Source: Gigantopelta aegis
Lineage: Eukaryota; Mollusca; Gastropoda; Neomphalida; Peltospiridae
Length of the DNA: 64,000 nt
Direction: 5' to 3'
Assembly (NCBI RefSeq): GCF_016097555.1
Contig: NC_054712.1
Span: 37,752,454 to 37,816,453 of the forward strand
The translations under genes and the position numbers were made by a program. Below the pieces are notes generated by a model. The model did no database searches. It saw nothing but the letters and a program-made list of their open reading frames with translations, and was not told the DNA's origin. This document shows, in pieces, positions 24,401 to 35,520 of the stretch. The stretch's first letter is position 1, and each line of letters begins with the position of its first letter.

Positions 24401-25729
24401 ATATTTTCGAAACCGCCTTAGAGCCGAGATATTGTAAAGGCATCATAGCTATGGTGTGTGTCGTAGTGAAATCATAGCCTCCGATTATTTTAAGATACTG
24501 TAGTGCTAAGATAAGTTTGAAAATCTGTAGCCTGGTATTTTTTTGTCTATACTATATACCATTCAAAGATCCTGTCATTCTTAATTTGATACATCAATGA
24601 TATAAATTATTGCCACGATAGAATGAGTTTTTTTTTTTTTTTTATTTTTATTAATTCACCAAAAACGTACATGTATCTATAAATGTTGCAGAAAAAGCAT
24701 CCCTTCAGATGTGTGGTACTTTTTATTCAAGATTTTTCATTATCTGAAGTAGTAGTACCTATTCGTAGAGTTCTTACATTGTGAATGAATTGGTTTTGTT
24801 GATGTACTGGATGCTGGTTAGTTTAGTGTGTGTGTGTGTATCTTTGAGGCTTGTATTTTTTTTTTTTTGTATATAATGTAACAATGTTGAACATTGTACA
24901 TCATTGATTGTTGTGCTATCTTTATCAGTATTGTTTTTTTCATTTTTGTGTTTTGATCAGGATGAAACAACTTGCTTGTGTGGCTGATTAAAATTATCTC
25001 TACTGGTCTACCAGTAGATCTAACAGCATTGCGTGGACTCACCATGTCCAGGTGACCTTTCATCTATAAATAACAATTTAAATATCGATCAATTACATTT
25101 CGCCTTTTGTAGCGTTATTCGGGAGCATACAAATTCTAAAAATATTGGGCGAGACTATTTATGCAAAAGGTGAACTTGTTGGTCTATTTCAACTTTGAAA
25201 AAACATGGGGAAAAGTGCAGTAATAAATTCTGGATTGTATACTAGTATAAACAGATTTTATGGCTATACCATCACGTTTGGGGGTTTTTTCGTCTTGAAA
25301 CAAATTTTATATAAACTTTTATATTTAAATTAATTTCCGGCATACTTCGTAATTCACCCGAATCATTTCGTATACCCTCGGCATAATCCCGAATGTTTTC
25401 AAATCACTGGCATGATTTTGCAAGTAAGGTTTACATTGGTCGAAAGAAAGGTCAACTGGACATGAGCTCCAAGGAGCTGCTGTTAGATCCATATGTAATA
25501 GTGGAGCTCATTTTAATTAGATTGTTGTGTAGACAGACCATCCATGCTAGCTGTGTTTCAGGCTGCTGGGGACCTCTTGCTGTGTTTTATTCGTCAAACC
25601 GTGACATTATTTAACTGAAACTGAGACGACTACCACCAGTTTTACACATTGCCAACATACTTCAAAAACATATTATTATTTCTTTTTATGACATCGTAAG
25701 AGTACATAGATTACTGAATTATCTATTAA

Positions 25730-26058
25730 AGGAAGGAAATATTTTATTTCATGACACACTCACATTTTATTTACGGTTATATGGTATCAGACATATGGTT
25801 AAGGACCACACAGATGTTGAGAGGAAACCCGCTGTCGCTACTTTTGGGCTACTCTTTTCGATTAGCAGCAAGGGTTCTTTTATATGCACCATCCCACAGA
25901 CAGGATAGTACATACATGTACCACGGCCTTTGTTACACCAGTTGTGGTGCACTGGCTGGAACAAGAAATAGCCCAGTGGGTCCACCGATGGGGATTGATC
26001 CTAGACCGACAGCACGTCAAGCGAACACTTTACCACTGGGCTACATCTCGCCTGTATC
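25730..26058 (-). mobile_element. tRNA-derived SINE, full length, tail A
   Basis: On the minus strand it opens with AGGCGAGATGTAGCCCAGTG, has a B box near GGATCAATCCCC and the common middle CATATAAAAGAACCCTTGCT. It ends in the tail AAATAAAATATTTCCTTCCT. It is one of the better copies. Confidence 0.82.
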
Positions 26059-26952
26059 TTTTAAATGTCAATATTTAGTCATTCTGACAGTCTTCAGAAA
26101 CGAAATGCTACGTTTTTCCAGTAGTAGCAAGGGATCATCTATATGCATTGTTTTTCCACAGATAGGACAACACATACCTTGGCCCTTGATATACCAGTTG
26201 TAGAGAACTGGTTGGAATGGGTAAAAAACACTTTAAATGCTGATTTCAGCTATATGCAATGTATATATTAAATTTTGGTGACTAAGGTCACTAGTGAAAA
26301 TTTGGTGATGGTTTTATAGTTGCATAACGGGCAACATTTTGTTTTCAAAATCTTGACTTTCAATGTCTAGTCAATTGGAAATTGATTAGCAACTACTGTT
26401 TAATGTTTTAAAATTGAATAGCGATCTCTGAAACTGGCATTCCCTACATAAGACTGCACTTTCATGAGAGCAATGGTCTTCTCGGAATTATTCAAACAAT
26501 TTGTCAACAAATGTCCGATTTTCATTTGAGCTCACTTGTTTGACACCAGTGATCTCTGAATCAACTATACTCGACAACGAAAGTTTAGCAAATATTTTAA
26601 TGATATCTAAATTTGCCATGGTTAAATAAACTTAAAAGAAAACCAGGTCGTCCTGTTGTGTTACGGCAAAGGTTGATGAGTTTATGTTGTTTGTAAATGG
26701 TAAACATTTCAGATGTGAATACTAATTAATAAAAATAGGTTAATTTATACGTTATGCCATTTCTTGCAACATTAGCTAACTTTCGTTGTTGAGTATAATT
26801 TAACATCTCCTTCCCCAAAGGTGCGAAACAGCTTGCATTGTTGGTGTGATTATGCCCGTTTTGGACAATTTGTGAAAATGTTTGGCTAAGCCAATTTTGG
26901 TTTGTTTTGTTACTGAAATAAAGTGTCACCAAGTAGATTGGTGGTGAAAAGA

Positions 26953-27148
26953 AAGTTTAAAAGTTTGTTTTGTTTAAGGACACCACTAGAGCATGTTGAT
27001 TTATTAATCAACAGCTGTTGGATGTCAAACATTTGATAATTTTTGACATGGAAAACATCATGGATGAAACTTGCTATATTTTTCCATTAGTAACATTCAT
27101 TTTCTTGCAGACAGGATAACACATACCACAGCCTTTGTGGTATGTGTT
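26953..27148 (-). mobile_element. SINE, 5'-truncated, tail B
   Basis: On the + strand it reads AGTTTGTTTTGTTTAAGGAC, CACTAGAGCATGTTGATTTA and TTCCATTAGTAACATT, then stops near CACAGCCTTTG. Confidence 0.7.
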
Positions 27149-27149
27149 A

Positions 27150-27957
27150 TATCATTAACGAGATTTAAGCGTACAATTGAAAGGAATGCTATTCTCAAAT
27201 CAAATGGATTTGCAAGCATCTGAAAATTGTAAAAATGTGGTCCACAAGCCCAGTTTTCCAGAATCTATTTTTCGCTTTCATGGTTAAAATATAGAAAATA
27301 GATATAATAAGTGATTTATGCAAATTTTAAATGCTCGGATGCCTGTTTTCGGTGGGAGCCAATATAAATAAACACTGGAAACCATTTTGTGTATTAATTT
27401 TCTCATTTATTACATCATTGTGACATTAAATGTTTGTAAATCAATGTTTTTAAAATAATTTACATATCTGACATCACATCAAGAAAATGCTGTAAATATT
27501 GGACCTTTTATCACATTAAATATACCACAAACAAAAACACAACAATACCCACAAAATGATACAGACAAAAACACATAAATATTGTTCACATATATTGTAT
27601 TTTACCCATCTGACAAAACACATATTAACCAAAAGGGGGGAAATATTACAAGTAGCAAAAATAAGGTTGGTACGAAATTGTTGGTAGTCTGAATGAACTT
27701 CAAATGTGTGCCAAAAAATACACTGACAAAATAGATAGTACGCCATTGAAAATGGATGTAAATCTACAATTAACACACGATTCCAGTGCTTTAGAATTTG
27801 TCAAGAAAGAAAGCCAAGTGAAAGATTCAATTTATAATTAAACTGTACCAAAATAAATTATATATAAAATTAAAATATTAAGAAGACATGGATCCAAGGC
27901 AAAGCTGTAGGGTAAATTAAAACACAAACAAAATTTTCATTCATTCGTCTTAAATAA
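27150..27957. other. AT-rich spacer, no gene seen
   Basis: No supported feature. Short ORFs have no recognisable motifs. Confidence 0.35.
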
Positions 27958-27958
27958 C

Positions 27959-28212
27959 CAGGGTTTCTGCCAGAGGGTAAACTGGGTATGGCGCCATACC
28001 CAATTAAATGTTTTGCAGATTTTATTTGTTCAATTTGACCTTTTGACAAAATTAATGACTCTTTATCATTACTGTATGATTTTCTTAACCCAAACCCCAA
28101 ACCGAACCCAATGTCTTTCTAGGGGAGACCCCAATACCCCCTATCACATTCAGCACACAAATTGTAAATATTCAATTTTATAGCGCCATACCCAAAAATT
28201 TCAGAAACACTG
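27959..28212. mobile_element. hAT-like MITE, family CAGGGTTTCTGCC
   Basis: It starts CAGGGTTTCTGCCAGAGGG and ends TTCAGAAACACTG. Inside, GGTATGGCGCCATACCC is a near-perfect palindrome. The same family occurs at 45788-46037 and from 56315. Confidence 0.7.
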
Positions 28213-28760
28213 ATATAACTATTCCATGTATTTAACGGGTGCATAAACCATTATATACATGTCATACGCAATTTAGAGTGCATTGTAACATAATATTTAC
28301 AACTTACTCCAACAATGGCTTCCAATTTATGTACAAACTTGTTGAAAATGCACACCAAGCCGAGATCAATAAGTTTTCTCAAATGGATTGAATTCCAAAC
28401 AAACAATATCATGGTAAAATAATTAGAATTGCGAGATGGTTTGCGTGCTACATACTGGAAACAATACTGGGCTGTTTCTAAACCAGTGGGTAGGAAACTT
28501 TATGTTTCAAATAAAATTACATTCTCCATTTAAAAAAAAGGAAAACCAGTTATTTTATATACATATATATATATATATTAGAAATAAGCTTACATTATTA
28601 ACAGAAACACCAATTTATAAACACTTAATTTTTTGTAGACCATAAATTGCACCAAAATTGCCTTTAAAGGACAAAATAATGAGGGTACTTACCCTCTTCA
28701 TATGCCATATCCTACATGTATATACATTTTAATAAAATATGTCACAAAGACTCGTTTTAA

Positions 28761-29098
28761 AGGCATATTGTTACAGACCACTGACCTGTTTAATGCTCAA
28801 ACAAAGTATTACCTGAACAAATATAATTTGATTTGTCCCTAAATGTACTTTATTCAACCATCTTCATAACCACTATACTCCATCTATTAATGACATTTTT
28901 TTGTAAAAATAATTTAATTATGGCAATGGTCCATAATTCAAAAACTAAAATTGCCCAGAGGGATGACATGGATTTCACTCCATCATGGTTCAGTTACGGT
29001 GATGCAATAGCTAGATTTGGTTTCCAACAATTACTGTAATTTTTATTTATTATCCATTTTTAGAGAAATAAGGTCCTTAAATCTGTGACAGTATGCCT
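28761..29098. mobile_element. TTAA-flanked MITE, AGGCATA family, full length
   Basis: The termini AGGCATATTGTTACAG and CTGTGACAGTATGCCT have TTAA on both sides (28757-28760, 29099-29102). The body is close to that of 17692-18033. Confidence 0.82.
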
Positions 29099-29365
29099 TT
29101 AAGGATCTTACTGTGACCAGTTGTCTATATCACATTGTAGAATGCATCCCATAACCTACACATTGTAGAGCATATGACACAATTACTGAATAACATCAAT
29201 TTCCCAAGCTGTTTAATATAATATGGTCACGATCAGATTTAAATGGGGGGAGAAGGAGGGAAGGGGGTATCCACACCAGCTTCCACACATTATCCATCAT
29301 ACTGAAATCAACTGGTGTGAAAAGAACTATCCACTTCCACACATTTTAATACAGTAGCTTAACTA

Positions 29366-29550
29366 ATTGATGGTAAAGTAAAGTTTGTTCTGATTAACGA
29401 CACCATTAGAGCACATTGATTTATTAAGTATCGGCTATTGGGTGTCAAACATTTGGTAATTCCGACATATAGTCTTAGAAAATCCGCTACATCTTTCCAT
29501 TAGTAGCAAGGGGATCTGTTATATGCACCATCCCATAGACAGGATTTCAG
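29366..29550 (-). mobile_element. SINE, 5'-truncated, tail B
   Basis: Reads TAAAGTTTGTTCTGATTAAC, GAGCACATTGATTTATTAAG and ATATGCACCATCCC on the + strand. It ends where the next copy begins, giving two SINEs head to tail. Confidence 0.72.
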
Positions 29551-29551
29551 A

Positions 29552-29878
29552 AGTAAAAGGTTTGTTTTGTTTAACAACACCACTAGAGCACACTGATTAA
29601 TCAATCATCGGCTATTGGATGTCAAACATTTAGTAATTGCAACATATAGTCTTAGAGAGAAAACCTGCTTAATTTTTCCCCATTAGTAGCAAGGGATCTT
29701 TTAAATACAACATCCCTTAGACAGGACAGCACATACCCTACATACCATGGCCTTTGATATACCAGTCGTGGTGCACTGGCTGGAATGAGAAATAGCTCAA
29801 TGAGACGCCAATGGGGATCGATTCTAGGCCGACCGCGCATCAAGCGAGTGCTTTATGACTGGGCTATGTCCTGCCCGT
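29552..29878 (-). mobile_element. tRNA-derived SINE, full length, tail B
   Basis: Its minus strand starts GGGCAGGACATAGCCCAGTC, has a GGTCGGCC-type head and GATCGATCCCC-like B region. It ends through CTCTAGTGGTGTTGTTAAAC. It abuts the truncated copy to its left. Confidence 0.8.
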
Positions 29879-30170
29879 TGATAGATGGAAACGGAGAGGA
29901 TACAAGCTTCTATAGGTCCTTTTGTTATTTTCCTAATACACGTCACATGCGTTCCTATAAAACATACAATAGATGATGAATAAGGTGTGCAAGTGAGTGT
30001 GGATCAAATAAAACTGATCTATAATATGGTTATGGCTAAGGTTCCTTTCTATCTATTAAATACTGATTCAGTCTGAGGGCCAGACTGAAAACATCATTCT
30101 ACTAAAATGCATTAAATATGCGTTGCATGTGTCGGTGCAAAATTAGTCTTTGTAAAGCTACAGTTCATAT

Positions 30171-30171
<1 letters not shown>

Positions 30172-30202
<31 letters not shown>
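30172..30202. repeat. (TA)n microsatellite
   Basis: About 14 TA dinucleotides, directly left of a foldback. Confidence 0.9.
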
Positions 30203-30204
<2 letters not shown>

Positions 30205-30207
30205 ATT

Positions 30208-30290
30208 ATTTGTCTGTTTTATATTTATATCTTATGTTCAGTTTGTAAAGCCATTGAACATAAGATATAATAATAATAAAATAGACAAAT
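30208..30290. repeat. Foldback hairpin, ~33-bp arms
   Basis: ATTTGTCTGTTTTATATTTA is mirrored by AATAAAATAGACAAAT, and ATATCTTATGTTCA by TGAACATAAGATAT, around a 14-base loop. The sequence is very AT-rich. A transcribed hairpin or a MITE remnant are both possible. Confidence 0.6.
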
Positions 30291-30291
30291 A

Positions 30292-30460
30292 CAGTTGAAT
30301 CCCGTTGGCTCGAACCTCATCAAGAAAGTGTTTGACACATCGGGTAGTTTGACCCAACCATTCAATCAACAATGTGTAAGTGTAACCTGGGATTTTGTTT
30401 TTGGTTTCAGCGTTGCAGTGTATTCGACCCTTATGAGTTCGACCCAACGAGATTCTACTG
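30292..30460. mobile_element. pogo/Tigger-like MITE with TA target duplication
   Basis: The ends CAGTTGAATCCCGTTGGCTC and GACCCAACGAGATTCTACTG are inverted repeats of about 24 bp with TA on each side (30290-30291 and 30461-30462). The terminal motif matches what I recall of pogo/Tigger elements of the Tc1-mariner superfamily. No transposase ORF. Confidence 0.75.
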
Positions 30461-30728
30461 TAATTAAGAAATAAATATAAAATATGAAATCTAGCTTACA
30501 CAGAGACAATAATATTCGATCTAGTGCAAAATAAGCTGATAGCAGTACCGGGGTAACAATATGTGATCACAATATAAACGGGTAATAGAACGGGGTAACT
30601 ATAATATATAACATGAAAATAAAAGCTATATGCTGCAGTATACAAAATAACTTGTATTCATTCTAATGTATAGTCCATGTTGTAAAGGACAAGCTCTGAA
30701 TATTGGTTTAATGACAACTCAGCTACAA

Positions 30729-30730
<2 letters not shown>

Positions 30731-30793
<63 letters not shown>

Positions 30794-30859
30794 AACAGAC
30801 AGATGAAAACAGACAGACAGACTCCCACACACAGAGAGAAACAGACAGACAGAGAGAGA

Positions 30860-30929
<70 letters not shown>

Positions 30930-30981
30930 CAGAGAGAGAGAGAAACAGACAGACAGAGAGAGAAACAGACAGACAGAGAGA

Positions 30982-31031
<50 letters not shown>

Positions 31032-31110
31032 CAGACAGAGACAGAGAGCAAGAAAGAGGTGGACAGAGAAAGAGACAGAGAATGAGAGAGATGGACAGAG
31101 GGAGAGAGAG
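30731..31110. repeat. Large (GA)n array with CAGACA interruptions
   Basis: About 380 bp of GA repeats are broken by ACAGACAGACAG and CAGAGAC units. All overlapping reading frames (Ser/Leu, or Arg/Glu/Thr) are low-complexity artefacts. Confidence 0.95.
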
Positions 31111-31229
31111 AAAAAAAAGAGAAAGTGAGGGAGGAGAGAAGAGTGCAGAGATAGGAGAAACCACTGCTGATGTTACGTCTGCCGAAAAGTAGTAAGTAAT
31201 ATTTCACAAAGAACAGTTCATACATACTA

Positions 31230-32400
31230 CTTTCATGTACTATTCATGAAGCACTGGTTAGGACTGGGAGGGTGGGGGGGGGTGGGGGTGGGTAGCAATG
31301 GAACAGTCCGTCAGGGACAATCAATCCCACTACCCACGACACCTCAGATGAGCACTCTATCAGATTTTTTTTATGTACACTATAGTATAACATGTAAGAT
31401 TATATGAACCCCTGAAAATGGAAGGTAAAAATCTAAAGAATTAACTGTTGAAACACATGCAAGCTCTGCAAAAAGTTTTAAACATATTAAGAAATATGCG
31501 TAGTGTAAAATACAGTTAATGAAGGTATTAATGAAAGAATTCAAACAACGTTTTCACACTGTAGGACAGTATTACATAACATCATGTATTTAGCAGTCAG
31601 ACGTTTAGAATCTCTGTGTACATCCAATGTAATAAGCACTATAGTGTGAAGAAAGGAGTATCCACATACAAAACACAAACCTGTTTGATGGCTGTTCAAA
31701 CAGATAATGATTCAACTAATTTGTAACAATCTATCTAATTAGATCTTTACTTTGGGGTAAAAAAAAAACCCCATTATATTGGCACAAATTTCCACAAGTC
31801 AAATGTTTTATTAGCATAAGTGAAATGCTTGTTTTGTAATAACGTTATCAAGATAGTTCCACCAATATACATAATTATTGGGAATTCATGATAGAAATGA
31901 ACAGTAAAATGATCTTTTATTTAGAATTTATTCATACAAGGCTAATGAAATATCACTATTTATACAACCCACATGAATGTCCCAAACAACTAATATAATG
32001 CTTTGGACAACCAGATTTTGTTACAAAATTTCTGAATAACATTAGTAATGGTTATTCTTAATCAACCCAGTTCAAGTTAGAATTTGGATAACCCCACTGT
32101 GTTTGCAATATGTCTACATATATAACATTGTGTGATTTTGGCATACTGAAAAATACAGAAGGTGTATCCAATAAATTGTGATGTATTTCGAAGTTGTTAC
32201 TCTCTTCAAAACATTTGGCATGCTCGATTGGCAATTGTAGAAATTCGAATAATTAGAATCTCAAACGAACTACACAAAATCTGACCAGATTTCGGCGATT
32301 CTCAATTCAGAGATGGTTTAAGTAGAATCAAATATGGCAGATGTTAATATTTACCTGTGTGCCCAATATCATGTTCACTTTTCTGAGTTGACACAATTCA
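31230..32400. other. AT-rich spacer, no gene seen
   Basis: Apart from a GGTGGGGG tract at about 31268-31295 nothing stands out. Confidence 0.35.
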
Positions 32401-32407
32401 ATATTCT

Positions 32408-32782
32408 TGAACTTATAGTTTTTAAACACTATGGCATATGTTTTACTATTATAGCCGTTGTTGATAACTGAAATCATACTTTACTTAGATTTTATGGTTT
32501 AAATTATGAATTTCTGTACATTCAAAGTTTTTTGGGGTCATCCTGGTGTTTTTAACATCACACAAAATACATTTATCATATTTTTAAAAACACACATGCG
32601 TCTGAGGACTAACAGTTATGGAGTCGAGTTTTAGTTTATTTTTAGAGGGTATATATTTCACCATTTCAAAGTCACAGACTCATGTGTCACTCAATTGTAA
32701 CTTTATCCAAATGTGTCACAGGTTTGTAGATTAACTAAACTTAGTGTTAAGCTTCACAGGTTGAAACTAGGATATGTCCCTT
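32408..32782. mobile_element. MITE, AGGGACAGACC family, left end eroded
   Basis: TTATAGTTTTTAAACACTAT at the left and GAAACTAGGATATGTCCCTT at the right correspond to both ends of 55760-56119. The internal AAAACACACATGCGTCTGAG block is shared too. The outer TTAA sites are no longer intact. Confidence 0.72.
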
Positions 32783-33269
32783 CAAAAGTTTATAAATCAT
32801 AACTTTAAAGCACAACAATTCTTAGACGAGTTATTATGGACAAGTTATCAATAATTATATCCATTCAGTGTTATATGCAAAATATGCAGTGCTCCAAAAC
32901 AATGGTGGATAAATTTTAACCTACCAATCTAGGGCTTTTGTTTTAATTTAGTTTGAAAGGTGAAATTTTAAGAATAGTTTTCAGTGAATTTCAAAGTCAC
33001 AATCAAACACTCCCAGTGATAAAAAATATCCGTGGACATGGAAAATCCTAAAAACTTTAGTCCTGAAAAGTAGGATTACCGTAAAAGAACAAGAACAGTT
33101 TTGGGGCACTGCTAAAATGTGGAATTCCAGAAATATTACCATCATGATTTTCATCTCATTACAAAATAAACTACAGCCAAAACGGCTCAAGTACTTTTGT
33201 CATCTAGGCCGTAAATAAAACACTTTGTATTGACATTGTAAACATTTAGGGAGAGGTCTTAACATTGGC

Positions 33270-33515
33270 ATACCAGCCTCGGTGGTGTTGTTGTTAAGCC
33301 ATTAGACATAAGGCTGGTAGGTACAGGGTTCGCAGCCCGGTACCGGCTCCCACCCAGAACGAGTTTTAACGACTCAGTGGGTAGGTGCAAGACCACCACA
33401 CCCTCTTCTCTCTCACTAACAACTAACCCACGGTCCTATACAGACAACCCAAATAGCTGAGATGTGTGCCCAGGACAACATGCTTGAACCTTAAATGGAT
33501 ATAAGCATGAAAATA
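33270..33515 (+). mobile_element. SINE with a distinct tRNA-like head (type C)
   Basis: The head CCAGCCTCGGTGGTGTTGTT is followed by a B-box-like CAGGGTTCGCAGCCCG. The body (AACGAGTTTTAACGACTCAG, GTGTGCCCAGGACAACATGC) ends TATAAGCATGAAAATAAGTT. It is related to 43299-43625 and to the heads of the composites at 41886 and 53404. Confidence 0.75.
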
Positions 33516-33799
33516 AGTTAAAGTAGAAGAATAGAGCCGGATCCCAAAACCGATAATATGGTGGTGATAATATTGTTTAAACCAAGTAGCATGGTACACT
33601 ACTTTAAAATCTTAGGCAATGGATCTTGGTTTAAATTATTTTTTATGTACTAGGTAACACGAATCTTTAGTTAGGATACATTTATTTAATAGTATTTGCA
33701 TGCCAATCAGTTCTGATGTTGTTTGTAACTTTTAATTTTAGAATGCACAGTGGTTCACCATGTAACTAATTGGTAGTTCACATGAATTTAAAGTTGTGT

Positions 33800-33965
33800 C
33801 ACCCAGCAGCATAGCGTGGGTTGCCAGCGCCCGGGGCAAGGCAAGTATTGTGCCCCCTAACCAGTGGACCATTAGCACTTCCCGAGTCCCTTCCCCAGTC
33901 CAGAATTTTGCATCCAGGGCAACCATCCCAGTGGCCCTGCCTGTGCTACGCCACCCATGTCACCC
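33800..33965. repeat. GC-rich dispersed-type sequence, unassigned
   Basis: CAGCATAGCGTGGGTTGCCA begins a GC-rich block with overlapping short ORFs and no protein motif. Probably an old repeat, but a second copy is not visible here. Confidence 0.3.
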
Positions 33966-34810
33966 ACATGCAGAAAAAAATGACAGTTTGCAGAAAATAT
34001 TGTCCCCTGAAGTAGCTAACTGTATTAACAGACCACCGTAATACATTGTGTATTATATACAGTACATAAATGACCTGGCTCCACATTTATAAAACGTGTA
34101 GAATCTGACTGAAAGACTCGAATAAGAGTCTGAGAAATTAATGTCATGATCATGCCCTACACAGCCGTACATGATTAGAGAATCGAGTCTAACACTCTAA
34201 AAGTTTTATAAGCACGAGTCCTGTTCTGAGCTACTCCCTATTGTAAAAGGTTGTTATGAGACACTCCCTTAAACAGATGACTGGGCCTAACCTAGCAGGG
34301 AGGGGAGGGAGTGAATACAAAAAAAAACATCCCCTTTTTATATAGCTGGAGAAATCCCTATATTAAAGCCAAGCTTTAGATCTCAATAATTTAGGTGCAA
34401 CAAAATAAAAAAAATTGTATTCTGAGCACTCAAGGTTTTGTTTTTTTCACACAGTAATGTTATTAACATTTGTTAAAAAGAGTTGTAGATATTCAAAAAT
34501 GCAGTTCAAGTTATGTTATCTAATTAAAGCTGAACATTTCAATGGTTTTGAGTGAAATGTTTCGAGGTTGGCACATTTCTATTTAATTTCGGCGTGATTA
34601 TTTAGGACACATATATATACATTGTATATTGGGCATATATATTTCATGGCACAATGTTTATCACCTTGACTTCTGTACAGTCAGAAGACCTGCCCCAAGT
34701 TCAGGTAGCAAACGTATTGCTAACGTTCGCAAACTATTTGATTGGTTCCAAAAGTGGTAATTGTAGAAAACTTAAGGTGTTTTCTTTTTTAAGAATACTT
34801 CACTTGTACT

Positions 34811-35143
34811 CAAACAAATGCATATTCCCCTAAGGATAGTAGTCTGGTTTGAACATTCCAACAGCCGATGGGATGGCCTAAAATTCTTCTATTGTGTACT
34901 CCTTCCTGTTCTAGTCACGCGACTGTAATTTCCTTCTTTTTCCCTCGCTGTTGTGATGCGGAAGTCTTTCCGTTTTTGCTCTGTCTTAATCTGAGCAATC
35001 TGTCCTTTTCTCTTGATTTAATTAAGAGTTTATTGCATGACCAGAACAAGGAGTACCCAGTAGAAGAATTTTAGGCCATCCCATTGGCTGTTGAGATGTT
35101 GGAATCAAAGACTACTATCTTTAGGGGAATATGCATTTGTTTG
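34811..35143. mobile_element. Palindromic MITE, ~90-bp arms
   Basis: CAAACAAATGCATATTCCCC is inverted at GGGGAATATGCATTTGTTTG. The pairing continues through GGGATGGCCTAAAATTCTTC and its inverse GAAGAATTTTAGGCCATCCC. The central 130 bp is unique. It lies 179 bp beyond the DENND11 stop codon. Confidence 0.8.
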
Positions 35144-35321
35144 AAGATAGTTGAAAAGAAATCAATTTACTGTGTAGTGTAAAAGTCAGTCTAGCAAACG
35201 TTAGTGACAAGCGGTTAACTGAACTTACACCTGATTTATGCCTTTTAAGCTGCCCCATGCTATTTTGCACTAGGTGTGGCTCTGTGTGGTTACTGCATGT
35301 TCGACTGGATGCACATCACAA

Positions 35322-35520
35322 CTATTTGGGACAGCATGGATTATCGACCATGAGAACGACATCTATTCCGTAGTGCTCGACAAGCTCCATGAGAAAGCTG
35401 CGGTCACCGATGGGGTCAAGGCCCATGCTTTTCATGTGGTCCGAGGTCAGCTGGCGATCTTGAGAACACGAAATATCCAGGAGTGTTTGGAATAAGCGAT
35501 CATTCAGCTCCGTGAAGAAA
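35322..35520 (-). CDS. DENND11: DENND11 exon 9 (stop codon)
   Basis: Acceptor TTCTTTCAG|TTTCT. Codes [40 protein letters not shown] and the strongly conserved end [13 protein letters not shown] before TAG (35324-35322). Confidence 0.94.

Noticed and set aside
25393-25614. ORF with a plausible globular sequence (FSNHWHDFASKVYIGRKKGQ)
   Set aside because: No homology recognised and no acceptor/donor of matching phase nearby. Left out for lack of support.
30658-31225. Long Leu/Ser-rich and Arg/Glu-rich reading frames on both strands
   Set aside because: They are translations of the (GA)n array in all frames, with no flanking coding signal or splice sites.
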